A DNA stretch of 34,810 nt, from assembly GCA_023389745.1 (NCBI GenBank), contig JAEWED010000219.1:1-34810 (forward strand), written 5' to 3'. The notes under the pieces were generated by a model. It had not been told where the DNA came from. It did not search any database and saw only the letters and a program-made list of their open reading frames with translations. The first letter of the stretch is position 1. Each line of letters opens with the position of its first letter. A program made the translations under genes and the position numbers. This stretch comes from Actinomycetes bacterium (GTDB lineage Bacteria > Actinomycetota > Acidimicrobiia > Acidimicrobiales > Microtrichaceae). Below, in pieces: positions 23,323 to 31,718 of the stretch.

Positions 23323-23994
23323 TCAGTGCTCGGGGAGGCGCCAGTCGACCGCACCGCGACCAGCTGCCTCGAGCGCCGCGTTGGCCCGTGAGAACGGTCG
23401 GCTGCCGAGGAAGCCACGGTGGGCCGACAGCGGCGAGGGGTGCGGTGACTCGATCACGGTGTGGCGAGAGGTGTCGACGAACTGCGCCTTCTTGCGGGCG
23501 GAGCTGCCCCACAGGATGAACACGACCGGCTCGGGCTTCGCCGCGACGACCCGGATGACCTGGTCGGTGAACCGCTCCCAGCCGTGTCCCTGGTGGGAGC
23601 CGGCCTGGTGGGCGCGCACCGTCAACGTGGCGTTCAGCAACAGGACGCCGTGCTGCGCCCACGACGTCAGGTTGCCGTGCGACGGCGTCTCGACGCCGAG
23701 GTCCGAGGCGAGCTCCTTGTGGATGTTCTGCAACGACGGCGGGATGCGGACCCCGTCGCGCACCGAGAAGCACAGGCCGTGGGCCTGGCCCGGGCCGTGG
23801 TACGGGTCCTGGCCGAGGATCAGCACCTTGACCTCGGACAGCGGCGTCAGGTGCAGCGCGGCGAACACCTCGTCGTGGGGCGGGTAGACGGCGTGCTCGG
23901 CCCGTTCGGCCCGCACGAAGTCCTGCAGCTCGCTCCAGTAGGGCTGGTCGAACTCCTCGCGGAGCACGGGGTTCCAGTCGGTCCGGGGTGCCAC
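23323..23994 (-). CDS. ung: Uracil-DNA glycosylase, family 1
   Basis: Removes uracil from DNA in base excision repair. 223 aa, normal length. Catalytic Asp63 in GQDPYHGPGQ, the uracil-binding LLLNATLTV segment, and the minor-groove loop HPSPLSAHRG with His185. GTG 23994 is preferred: TAACGT lies 8 bases upstream on the minus strand (24008-24003), and upstream sequence belongs to the cyclase 3' end. Probably leaderless. Confidence 0.95.
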   Translation of the reverse strand: MAPRTDWNPVLREEFDQPYWSELQDFVRAERAEHAVYPPHDEVFAALHLTPLSEVKVLILGQDPYHGPGQAHGLCFSVRDGVRIPPSLQNIHKELASDLGVETPSHGNLTSWAQHGVLLLNATLTVRAHQAGSHQGHGWERFTDQVIRVVAAKPEPVVFILWGSSARKKAQFVDTSRHTVIESPHPSPLSAHRGFLGSRPFSRANAALEAAGRGAVDWRLPEH

Positions 23995-24031
23995 GGGCTG
24001 CGACGTTAGCGGTGGTGCCCCGGGCCGGCGA

Positions 24032-25066
24032 TCAGCCCAGCCGCCACACGTCCGGGCGCTCCTGGAGGTCACGCAGTCGCTTGCGGCCCTTGTGCACGGC
24101 ATCCGGGACGAGCTCGGCGCCGTCCCCGGTGAGCAGCGCTCTGCCGGGCTTCGCCTTCTCGACGAGCCGTGCGGCGAGGTTCACCGTGCTGCCGTACCAG
24201 TCGCCGTCGCGGCTCAGCAACGGTCCGAAGGCGAGTCCCGCACGAGCGCTGCCGAGCACGTCGTCCGCGGCGACCTGCTCGATCAGCCCGCTCGCGACCG
24301 CCGCGGCGCCGACCAGGTCCGGGCAGATGAACATGACCTCGTCGCCGATGTACTTCACGACCCGCCCGTGGTGCGCGGTGGTGAGCTCGACCGCCCACTC
24401 CTCGAAGCGGGTGAGCGCATCGGACATGACCTCGCTGCCGAGCCGCTCCGTCGACTTCGTGGAGCCCGCCAGGTCGACGAAGCCGACCGCGTACCAGACG
24501 GGTTGGCCGGGGTCGCCGGTCAGCCGTTCGATCGCCTGGTCGAACTGGAGCTTGGCGACGATCTGCAGCGCCATCGGCACGATCCGGAACGACTCGAGCG
24601 CGTCGAACGAGGCGAGGGTGTAGGCGTCGCCCCCGAGCTCCTCGCCGTTGGAACCGTCCTCGGTCAGCGTGCGGGCGAACACCGACAGCGAGCCCTCCGC
24701 GACCGTCGCGAGCGCGGAGCCGAGCACCCGGACGAACTGCATCACGGGCTCGGCGCCGTAGAGCGCCATGCCCTGCGCGAACCCTCGGAACGCCTCGACC
24801 TCCTGCACCCGGCACACCGCCTCGTCACCGGGGTCGGGCAGGCCGAGCAGCATGCGCGCCCGTCGACAGACGTCGAGCGGCAGGCCGGACCGCTCCGCCA
24901 GCTCCTCGATGGTGATGCGCTCGGCGTCGCCCCAGAGGATCTGCTCACGCAGCAGCGCCCTGGCATCGTCGCCGTCGATGTCCTGGACCGCTTCGGGTGG
25001 GACGCCGGCGAGCATCAGGCGCAGCTTGATCTGGTTCTGCAACGCCTCCTCGGTGTCCTCGACCAT
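24032..25066 (-). CDS. Class III adenylyl cyclase with Rv1264-like regulatory domain
   Basis: 344 aa. Residues ~1-165 are helical with ITIEELAERSGLPLDVCRRA, like the N-terminal regulatory domain of Rv1264 (pH-sensing in M. tuberculosis). The cyclase domain (~190-340) has every catalytic residue: metal Asp198 (FVDLAGST) and Asp242 (IGDEVMF), adenine-specifying Lys238 and Asp289, transition-state Asn296 and Arg300 (GSTVNLAARL). The Lys-Asp pair predicts ATP to cAMP rather than GTP. No membrane helix. Leaderless ATG 25066 with TAGCGT 6 bases upstream (minus strand, 25078-25073). Confidence 0.93.
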   Translation of the reverse strand: MVEDTEEALQNQIKLRLMLAGVPPEAVQDIDGDDARALLREQILWGDAERITIEELAERSGLPLDVCRRARMLLGLPDPGDEAVCRVQEVEAFRGFAQGMALYGAEPVMQFVRVLGSALATVAEGSLSVFARTLTEDGSNGEELGGDAYTLASFDALESFRIVPMALQIVAKLQFDQAIERLTGDPGQPVWYAVGFVDLAGSTKSTERLGSEVMSDALTRFEEWAVELTTAHHGRVVKYIGDEVMFICPDLVGAAAVASGLIEQVAADDVLGSARAGLAFGPLLSRDGDWYGSTVNLAARLVEKAKPGRALLTGDGAELVPDAVHKGRKRLRDLQERPDVWRLG

Positions 25067-25192
25067 GGCCGCACGCTATCGGTCGTCGCTCCCGGCGCTG
25101 CACGGCGTCGGGCGGGCAGGAGGGGCGCGCCGGTGCGGTGCGCCGTACCGGCCGCGATGGCGGTCCCGAACGATCGCCCCGACGGATGGCCC

Positions 25193-25198
25193 TACAGT
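25193..25198 (+). promoter_or_regulatory. Putative -10 TACAGT of the phosphatase gene
   Basis: TACAGT, identical to the tRNA-operon hexamer at 6473, lies 32 bases before GTG 25231. A purine-rich AGCAGGGGG in between may serve as ribosome site. Confidence 0.4.
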
Positions 25199-25230
25199 GA
25201 ACACGGGGTTGCGAGCAGGGGGTCGCCGCA

Positions 25231-26823
25231 GTGGATCGTCGTCAGTTCTTGGGTGCGCTCGCCGTGGCGGGAGTGACCGCGGCATGTGCCGGTGGCAGCG
25301 ACGACGACGGAGCGTCGGACTCCACGACGTCGTCGACCACCCCGGCGACACCAGCCGACGCGGCGCTGCCGCGGGGTGTCTTCGCCCTCGGCGTCGCCAG
25401 CGGGGACCCGCTCAGCGACCGGGTGATGCTCTGGACCCGCCTGGCGTCGGATCCGCTGGTCGAGGGCGGCGGTTCACCGCAGGGCGACGTCGAGGTCGCG
25501 TTCGACGTGGCCCTCGACGCGGACTTCGAGCAGCTGGTCGTCTCCGGCATCGCGACCGCGACCGACGACCTCGCCCATTCGGTGCACGTCGACGTCAGCG
25601 GGCTCGAGCCCGACACCTGGTACCACTACCGGTTCCGGGCGGGTGACCAGACCTCGCCGGTCGGCCGCACCCGCACCTTCCCGGCCGAGGGGGCCTCGCC
25701 GGAGCAGTTCCGGTTCGTGTTCGCGTCCTGCCAGGACCTGCAGTGGGGCGAGTACGGCGCCTGGGGGCGCGCCGCTGAGCTGAGCGACGTCGATGCCGTG
25801 GTGTTCCTCGGGGACTACGTCTACGAGCTCAACCTCGGCGACCTGTCGCCGGACCAGAGCGCCCGCCGGGCGTGGGCCGGCCCGCCACCCGAGACGGTCG
25901 TCGACTACCGACGTCGCTATGCCCAGACCAAGGCCGACCTGCAGCTGCAGGCGGCTCACGAGATGGCGCCGTGGATCGTGACCTTCGACGACCACGAGGT
26001 GTCGAACAACTACGCCGGCGACGTCGGCCAGTCCGACATCGACCAGCCGGCGAGCAGGGACCGCCGCCTGGCCGCCTACCAGGCGTGGTACGAGCACACC
26101 CCGATCCGCCTGGACCCGGCGCCGACCGAGTTCGCCGAGCTCGACGTGCACCGCAGCTTCGACTTCGGCGACCTGGCCAGGGTCTACGCGATCGAGACGC
26201 GCCAGCGGGCCGACGTGCCGGCGTGTCGCACCGACGGCAGCCTGGTCTCCGACGAGGGTCCCCTCTGCGAGGACGCCGAGGACGAGACCCGGTCCAACCT
26301 CGGCGCCGACCAGGAGCAGTGGCTGGCCGACGCGTTGGCGGACTCCACCACGACGTGGAACGTGCTCGCCAACCCGATCATGTTGGCCGGGCTCAACCTG
26401 GGCACCGCCGCCGAGCCGTCGTTCACCCGCGACGCCTGGGACGGCTACCCGGCGGCACGTCGCCGCCTGCTGCGCGCGATCCAGGGCAGCGGGGTGTCGA
26501 ACCCGGTGACGGTGACGGGGGACTGGCACGCCAGCTTCGTGCTCGACGTCACCGCCGAGCCGGGCGGGCCGGTCGTGATGCCGGAGTTCCTGGCGAGCTC
26601 GATCAGCACCGTGCTGTTCTCGACCGACTACCGGGCCGAGAACCCACACGTGCGCTACTTCGTCGCCGAGCACGGCTACGGGCTCGTGACGATCACTCCC
26701 GAGGAGCTCCGCTGCGAGTTCCAGTACGTCGACGACGTGTGGGACCCCGATGCGCAGATCTCGCACAGCGACGCGTGGGTGGTGCGCAACGGCGAGCACG
26801 TCGCCGAACCGGCCCCGGCCTGA
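25231..26823 (+). CDS. PhoD-type alkaline phosphatase, exported by Tat
   Basis: 530 aa metallophosphatase/phosphodiesterase acting outside the membrane. The N-terminus carries a twin-arginine signal (RRQFLG at residues 3-8) ending in AAC with Cys19, so it may be a Tat lipoprotein. A Fn3-like N-terminal PhoD domain (~50-145) is followed by the catalytic domain with metal-site motifs ASCQD, FLGDYVYEL, TFDDHEVSNNYAGD and TGDWHAS. Use of Ca and Fe is known for PhoD. A 16-bp tandem repeat begins at its last codons. GTG 25231 fits the signal peptide exactly. Confidence 0.92.
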   Translation: MDRRQFLGALAVAGVTAACAGGSDDDGASDSTTSSTTPATPADAALPRGVFALGVASGDPLSDRVMLWTRLASDPLVEGGGSPQGDVEVAFDVALDADFEQLVVSGIATATDDLAHSVHVDVSGLEPDTWYHYRFRAGDQTSPVGRTRTFPAEGASPEQFRFVFASCQDLQWGEYGAWGRAAELSDVDAVVFLGDYVYELNLGDLSPDQSARRAWAGPPPETVVDYRRRYAQTKADLQLQAAHEMAPWIVTFDDHEVSNNYAGDVGQSDIDQPASRDRRLAAYQAWYEHTPIRLDPAPTEFAELDVHRSFDFGDLARVYAIETRQRADVPACRTDGSLVSDEGPLCEDAEDETRSNLGADQEQWLADALADSTTTWNVLANPIMLAGLNLGTAAEPSFTRDAWDGYPAARRRLLRAIQGSGVSNPVTVTGDWHASFVLDVTAEPGGPVVMPEFLASSISTVLFSTDYRAENPHVRYFVAEHGYGLVTITPEELRCEFQYVDDVWDPDAQISHSDAWVVRNGEHVAEPAPA

Positions 26824-26850
26824 CTGTCACAGCGCCTGACTGTCACAGCG
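26819..26850 (+). repeat. Perfect 16-bp tandem duplication at the phoD stop codon
   Basis: CCTGACTGTCACAGCG at 26819-26834 and again at 26835-26850, beginning two bases before the stop codon TGA. Each copy contains TGAC-T-GTCA, a perfect palindrome. The same period and a related sequence occur in the array at 5569-5664. Confidence 0.85.
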
Positions 26851-26865
26851 CCCGGTCATGATGCG

Positions 26866-28110
26866 GTGGTCGCTCGATCGGAGACCGCCGTGCCCTCGAC
26901 CCCCGCCCTGCCCTCGATCCCAGCCCTGCTCCTGGCCGCCCTCGTCTGCTTGCTCGCCGCAGCGGTCGGGTACGCCGTCGGCCGCGCCCGCAGCGCCGAG
27001 CGCGAGTCGGTGCTGCGTGAACGCCTCGCCCGGGCCGAGTCGCTCGCCCGGACCGACGAGCAGCTGGTCGAGGTCGTTCGTTCGGTCTCGGCAGCCGCCA
27101 TGGCCGAGCAGTCCGAGCAGCTCCTGCGACTGGGCGAGAGCCGCAACGCGTCGATCGAGCAGCTCTCCCGGGCGCACTGGCGCGAACAGGGCGACGCGGT
27201 CGTCGGTCGCCTGGGCGAGTACGCCGAGCGGCTCGCTCGGCTCGAGGAGCAGCGCCAGGGCGAGTCCGCCGTGTTGCGCCAGGTGATGGACGAGCTGCGT
27301 CGGACCAACGAAGAGGTCCGTGCAGAGGCGCGCAGCCTCGCGTCCGCCATGCGCGACAACAAGATCCGTGGCGCGTGGGGCGAGCTGCAGCTCCGGCGTG
27401 TGCTCGAGCAGTCGGGCATGGAGCCGCACTGCGACTTCCTCGAGCAGCGTGGCGTGCGTGGCGGGGCGTTGCGTCCCGACGTGGTCGTGCGCCTCCCGAA
27501 CGACCGATGCGTCGTGATCGACGCCAAGGCCCCGCTCGACTGCTTCCTGCGGGCGGCGAACGCGGAGGACCCGCACGAGCGAGCGCAGCTGCTGGGGGAG
27601 CACGCCAGGGCGGTGGCGGGTCACGTCGCCGCCCTGGCGCGGCGGCGCTACGACGACGCCGTGCCCGGCTCGGTCGACTTCGTCGTCATGTTCATCCCCG
27701 GCGACGGCTACCTGTCCTCGGCCTTCGAGCACCGCCCCGGGCTCTTCGAAGAGGCGGCCGCGCAGGACGTCATCCTGGCGTCGCCCAGCACCCTGCTCGC
27801 GTTCCTGCGGGGCATGGCGGTCGGTTGGCGTGAGCGTGTCGTGGCCGACGAGGCGGCGGCGATCGCCTCGTTGGGACGCGAGCTGCACGAGCGCGTCGCC
27901 GTCTTCGCCGAGCACTTCGTCGCCGTGGGCTCCTCGCTGGGCCGAGCGGTGGGGTCCTACAACCGGGCGCTCGGCTCGATGGAGAGCCGCCTGCTGGTGA
28001 CCGCTCGCCGCTTCGAGCAGCACGCCGCGGGTTCGCGGCGCACGATCCCGACCGTCGAGGGCGTCGAGGAGCTGCCGGTGGCACCGTCGGCATCAGAGCT
28101 CAGCGCGTGA
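26866..28110 (+). CDS. rmuC: RmuC-family DNA recombination protein
   Basis: 414 aa. An N-terminal membrane helix (about 15-38), a long coiled coil rich in Glu/Arg/Leu (about 45-160) and the RmuC nuclease-like domain with GAWGELQLRRVLEQSGM and PDVVVRLPNDRCVVIDAK, then GDGYLSSAFEH and LASPSTLLAFLR. RmuC limits inversions at short inverted repeats in E. coli; the biochemical role is not settled. GTG 26866 is the first start in frame; GTG 26890 is possible. Only 42 bp separate it from the phosphatase, most of it the tandem repeat. Confidence 0.9.
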   Translation: MVARSETAVPSTPALPSIPALLLAALVCLLAAAVGYAVGRARSAERESVLRERLARAESLARTDEQLVEVVRSVSAAAMAEQSEQLLRLGESRNASIEQLSRAHWREQGDAVVGRLGEYAERLARLEEQRQGESAVLRQVMDELRRTNEEVRAEARSLASAMRDNKIRGAWGELQLRRVLEQSGMEPHCDFLEQRGVRGGALRPDVVVRLPNDRCVVIDAKAPLDCFLRAANAEDPHERAQLLGEHARAVAGHVAALARRRYDDAVPGSVDFVVMFIPGDGYLSSAFEHRPGLFEEAAAQDVILASPSTLLAFLRGMAVGWRERVVADEAAAIASLGRELHERVAVFAEHFVAVGSSLGRAVGSYNRALGSMESRLLVTARRFEQHAAGSRRTIPTVEGVEELPVAPSASELSA

Positions 28111-28116
28111 GTCGTG

Positions 28117-29034
28117 TCACCAGTCGATCTCGTCGCAGCCCCGGTGGCTCGACGGCTCGACCTGCAGCGTGGCGTGGCCGATGCCGTGGCGTTCGGTGAG
28201 GATCGTCCGGGCGTCGTCGAGCACCGAGTGGCCGTCGGTGCCGTCCGAGGTCATCAGGTGCGCGGTGAGCACGTCCATCTCCGAGGTCAGGGTCCAGACG
28301 TGCAGGTCGTGCACGTCGATCACTCCCGGGATGGCCGCCAGGTCCGACGTGATCAGCGCCAGGTCGGTGCCGGCCGGCGCTTCCTGCAACAGGATGCGCA
28401 GTGCCTCCCGTCCGAGCCGGTACGCCCTCGGCAGGATGAACACGCCGATGGCGGCGCCGATCACCGGGTCGACCCAGGTCCAGCCCATCGTCATGATGGC
28501 GAGGGCTCCGACGACGACACCGATCGAGCCGAGCATGTCGGCGAGGACCTCGAGGTAGGCACCCTCGATGTTGATCGACTCCTCGGCTCCCTGACGCAGC
28601 AGCAGGAAGACCACGACGTTCACGAGCAGGCCGAGCAGGCCGACGACCAGCACGGGGGTGGCCGCGATCTCGGCCGGCTCGCGCAGTCGCTCGACCGCCT
28701 CGAAGAGCACGTAGCCGGCGACGCCGAAGAGCAGGACCGCGTTGGCGAGCGCCGCGAGGATCTCGAGCCGGTAGAGGCCGAAGGTGCGGCTCGTGCGCTC
28801 GTTCCCCCGCGAGGCCAGGCGGATCGCCGCGAGCGCCATGGCCAGGCCGAGCGCGTCGGTGGCCATGTGTCCCGCGTCGGACAGCAGGGCGAGGGAGTCG
28901 GTGAGCAGTCCCGTGACGACCTGGACGATCAGGAACGCCACGATCAGGCCGAGCCCGATGGTCAGCGCCCGGGCGTGCCGGGCCCCTGCTCGACCCGCGG
29001 CGACGCCGTGGTGGTGGGAGTGATCGTGGGCCAT
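28117..29034 (-). CDS. Cation diffusion facilitator (CzcD/ZitB-type metal exporter)
   Basis: 305 aa. His-rich N-terminus (HDHSHHH), six membrane helices to about residue 210 and a C-terminal cytoplasmic ferredoxin-like domain with VHDLHVWTLTSEM and HATLQVEP. The transport site has His56/Asp60 (SDAGHMATD) and, in helix V, Glu162/Asp166 (EVLAD) where many family members have His/Asp; the Glu form also occurs in CzcD relatives. Exports Zn and perhaps Co or Cd by proton exchange. ATG 29034 is leaderless with TACCAT 7 bases upstream. Its 3' end converges with rmuC at 6 bp distance. Confidence 0.93.
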   Translation of the reverse strand: MAHDHSHHHGVAAGRAGARHARALTIGLGLIVAFLIVQVVTGLLTDSLALLSDAGHMATDALGLAMALAAIRLASRGNERTSRTFGLYRLEILAALANAVLLFGVAGYVLFEAVERLREPAEIAATPVLVVGLLGLLVNVVVFLLLRQGAEESINIEGAYLEVLADMLGSIGVVVGALAIMTMGWTWVDPVIGAAIGVFILPRAYRLGREALRILLQEAPAGTDLALITSDLAAIPGVIDVHDLHVWTLTSEMDVLTAHLMTSDGTDGHSVLDDARTILTERHGIGHATLQVEPSSHRGCDEIDW

Positions 29035-29041
29035 GGGCCCG

Positions 29042-29092
29042 ATGGTACGGGGTCCGCCGTCAAATGAGAACTAATGAGAATGGGAATCTCAT
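29042..29092 (-). promoter_or_regulatory. CDF promoter with Fur/Zur-like operator
   Basis: -10 TACCAT (29047-29042, minus strand). On the plus strand AATGAGAA occurs at 29063-29070 and 29073-29080 (10-bp period), then ATGAGA-N7-TCTCAT (29074-29092) forms a dyad. The repeats cover the -35 position of the CDF promoter. AT-rich hexamers of this form are typical of Fur, Zur or ArsR-type metal regulators. Confidence 0.6.
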
Positions 29093-29099
29093 CGGCGTC

Positions 29100-30419
29100 T
29101 CAGCTCGAAGCGGTGGCCTTCCTGGCCGCGGCGCTCTTCGGGGCGGCCTTCTTCGAGGCTGCCTTCTTGGCCGCCGTACCGTTCGCCGCTGTGCCGTTCG
29201 TGCGCGGACGCTTGGTGGCGGGGCGCTTGGCGGGCGCCTTCTTCGCCGTCGTGCGCGTGGCGGGCCGCCGCGGCGTCGACGTGACCTTCATCGGGGCCGC
29301 GTCCTCGTCGACCGGCCCGAGCGCCTCGGCCGCGTGTCGTGTGCGCCGAGCGATCTCGGTGCGGTCGCTCGAGGCCTTCGTGATCTGGACCCGCACGAAC
29401 TCGCCCATGTCGCGGTAGACCCGCCTGCTGTGATCCGCCCAGGGCATCAGGATCGGGTACACGTGGAACATGCCGTCGGCCTCTTCGCCGGTGGTCGGCA
29501 CGCCGGCCGCCTCGAGGTGCTCGAGCAGCAGGCGGATCGAGTCACGGAACATCTCGTGCGATCCCCAGGTCAGGAAGACCGGCGGCCAGGTCGTGACGTC
29601 CTGGTCGAGTGCCGACACCGCTGCCGACGCGGCCTCCTCGCCGTGCAGGTAGGCCGACGTCGGGATGTTCCACGGCAGGATGTCGTGCGGGGCGTTCTCG
29701 GTCACCGACGGGTGGTCGAGTCGCAGGTCGATCTCGGGTGAGAACAGCATCAGCCCGCCGACCTGGGGCAGGTGCGCCGCATGGTCGTGGTAGATGAGCG
29801 ACGTGGCGAGCCCACCACCGCCGGAGTCACCCGCGATGAACAGCGTCGCCGGATCGCAGCCGCTGTCGAGCATCGCCTCGAGCACCGAGACCGCGTCGTG
29901 CAGGCCCGCGGGGAACGGGAACTCGGGAGCCAGTCGGTAGTCGGCGACGAAGACCTCGCACTGGGTGACCGCGGCGAGTCGTGCGGTGAAGAACGCGTAC
30001 ATGTTCGGGCTCGTCCCGACGTAGCCGCCACCGTGCAGGTAGAGGATGTGCCCGATCGGCTCCTCGTGCTTCGGGCGGTACCGGATGCCCGGCACCCCAC
30101 CGATGACGTCGTCGATCGCGACCACGCCCTCGAGCGCCACCACGGGCGCCATCGCGAGGCGTGACAACCAGTCGAGACCGTGCTCGATCGAGCGGAACTC
30201 CTCGATCGGCAGGCTGGAGGAGTAGCCCATGAAGGTCCGGACGACCTCTCGGGTGATGTTCTGCCCCAGGTTGTGCAGCACACCCGAGGACCCGTGCAGC
30301 GGGCGACGGAACGGGACCCGGATGAGGGCGTTCGCCATCTGCTGGCCGAGGCCGATGGCGTCGACCGCCGCGATCGGGTGTGCTGCTGTTGCTACTTCGG
30401 GGCGTGTCGCCATGACCAT
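29100..30419 (-). CDS. HSL-family alpha/beta hydrolase with Lys/Ala-rich tail
   Basis: 439 aa esterase/lipase. Oxyanion motif HGGGY at 129-133, nucleophile Ser199 in GDSGGG, catalytic His319 (GMFHV); the acid position in the G-x-x-D motif is Glu289, with Asp293 nearby. Residues 378-439 form a basic tail of Lys, Ala, Pro and Thr (AKKAPAKRPATKRP, then KKAASKKAAPKS), like the C-termini of HupB, histone H1 or phasins and unusual for an esterase. ATG 30419 has AGGAGGT 8 bases upstream; ATG 30413 is less well placed. The last codons lie 65 bp upstream of the CDF gene on the same strand. Confidence 0.9.
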   Translation of the reverse strand: MVMATRPEVATAAHPIAAVDAIGLGQQMANALIRVPFRRPLHGSSGVLHNLGQNITREVVRTFMGYSSSLPIEEFRSIEHGLDWLSRLAMAPVVALEGVVAIDDVIGGVPGIRYRPKHEEPIGHILYLHGGGYVGTSPNMYAFFTARLAAVTQCEVFVADYRLAPEFPFPAGLHDAVSVLEAMLDSGCDPATLFIAGDSGGGGLATSLIYHDHAAHLPQVGGLMLFSPEIDLRLDHPSVTENAPHDILPWNIPTSAYLHGEEAASAAVSALDQDVTTWPPVFLTWGSHEMFRDSIRLLLEHLEAAGVPTTGEEADGMFHVYPILMPWADHSRRVYRDMGEFVRVQITKASSDRTEIARRTRHAAEALGPVDEDAAPMKVTSTPRRPATRTTAKKAPAKRPATKRPRTNGTAANGTAAKKAASKKAAPKSAAARKATASS

Positions 30420-30494
30420 CGTGGTGGACCTCCTGAGCAGTCCAGGGTGGCAGAGGATCCGGTGGATGCGGTGCTTCGCGGCGAGAATGTCGCG

Positions 30495-31547
30495 GTGACA
30501 CGACGTACCGACGTGCTGGCGATCGACCCGCACCACCCGGATCCCGACACGATCGAGCACGCTGCAGCGGTCCTGCGGCGGGGCGGGCTGGTCGCCTTCC
30601 CGACCGAGACGGTCTACGGCCTGGGCGCCGATGCGTGCTCCAGCGCGGCGGTCGCATCGGTGTTCGAGGCGAAGGGCCGTCCGTCGACGGACCCGCTGAT
30701 CGTGCACCTGTCCGCCGCTCCGACGGATGACCAGGCCGGTTCGATGCTCGGACAGGTCGTTCGCTCCTGGCCCGCCACCGCGCAGCGGCTGGCACTCCAC
30801 TTCTGGCCGGGACCGCTGACCTTGATCGTCCCGCGTGCCGACGGCGTCGCGCCCGAGGTCGGCGCCGGGCTCGACACGGTCGCGGTGCGGGTGCCGGCGC
30901 ACGCTGCGGCTCGGGCGCTGATCGCCGCGGCGGGCCGGCCGATCGCTGCGCCGTCGGCGAACCGGTTCGGCCGGGTCAGCCCCACCACGGCGGCCCACGT
31001 GCTCGAGGAGCTCGACGGACGGATCGACCTGGTGCTCGACGGTGGGCCGACCGCGCTCGGCGTCGAGTCGTCCGTCGTCGATCTGGTCGGCGACGTCCCG
31101 GCGCTGCTGCGCCCCGGCGGCGTGACGCTCGAGGACCTGGTCGAGGTGCTCGGCGAGGTGCGGCACGAGCCGCGCCAGGTGGTCGACGACACCGACGCGG
31201 CGGCGGGTCCCGGCCAGCTGCTGCGTCACTACTCGCCGAGCACGCCGGTCGTGCTCGTCGACGGCGACGCCAGGGTCGTCGACGAGCTCCTCGCCGGACT
31301 GGCGGCTGCAGAGGTCGCCGCCGCACGGATCGAGCTCTCCGACGACCCCGAGGCCGCCGCCCGAGCGCTCTACGCGGCGCTCCGTGACGGCGACACCCTC
31401 GGTGTCCAGGTGCTGCTCGCGCCCGTGCTGGCGCCCGACGGCCTCGGCCGGGCCGTGAACGACCGGCTCTTCCGCGCCGCGCACGGCAGGGTGGTCGACG
31501 ACGCCGACGCCGACAGCGTGGCGAGACTCGCCGCGCTGACCGCCTGA
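30495..31547 (+). CDS. L-threonylcarbamoyladenylate synthase, Sua5 type
   Basis: Makes threonylcarbamoyl-AMP for t6A37 of ANN-decoding tRNAs. 350 aa: YrdC domain (~20-215) with LVAFPTETVYGLGADA, KGRPSTDPLIVH and SANRFGRVSPT, then the linker HYSPSTPVV and the Sua5-specific Rossmann domain (~250-350). The extra domain separates it from short TsaC/YrdC. GTG 30495 is chosen because earlier codons lie in the divergent promoter of the hydrolase. 5' ends of the two divergent genes are 75 bp apart. Confidence 0.92.
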   Translation: MTRRTDVLAIDPHHPDPDTIEHAAAVLRRGGLVAFPTETVYGLGADACSSAAVASVFEAKGRPSTDPLIVHLSAAPTDDQAGSMLGQVVRSWPATAQRLALHFWPGPLTLIVPRADGVAPEVGAGLDTVAVRVPAHAAARALIAAAGRPIAAPSANRFGRVSPTTAAHVLEELDGRIDLVLDGGPTALGVESSVVDLVGDVPALLRPGGVTLEDLVEVLGEVRHEPRQVVDDTDAAAGPGQLLRHYSPSTPVVLVDGDARVVDELLAGLAAAEVAAARIELSDDPEAAARALYAALRDGDTLGVQVLLAPVLAPDGLGRAVNDRLFRAAHGRVVDDADADSVARLAALTA

Positions 31548-31580
31548 GCTCCAGCCGCTCGCCTCGGGCCAGCGGAGCTC
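31546..31580 (+). terminator. Possible terminator after the Sua5 gene
   Basis: GAGCTCC (31546-31552) and GGAGCTC (31574-31580) form perfect arms, with CCGCT/AGCGG as an alternative inner stem. It starts within the stop codon. The remaining bases to 31718 show no gene and no clear promoter hexamer. Confidence 0.4.
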
Positions 31581-31718
31581 CGGACAGCTGCGACCGGCGA
31601 TCGCATCCGGCGGGGGTGGGGGACGACCCCGCGGCTGCAGGTTGTGCGAGGCTGTCGGGGATCGGGGCCCACCGATGCGGTGCGGCGGGGCTGACGACGA
31701 GGGGATCGTTCGGGCGAG

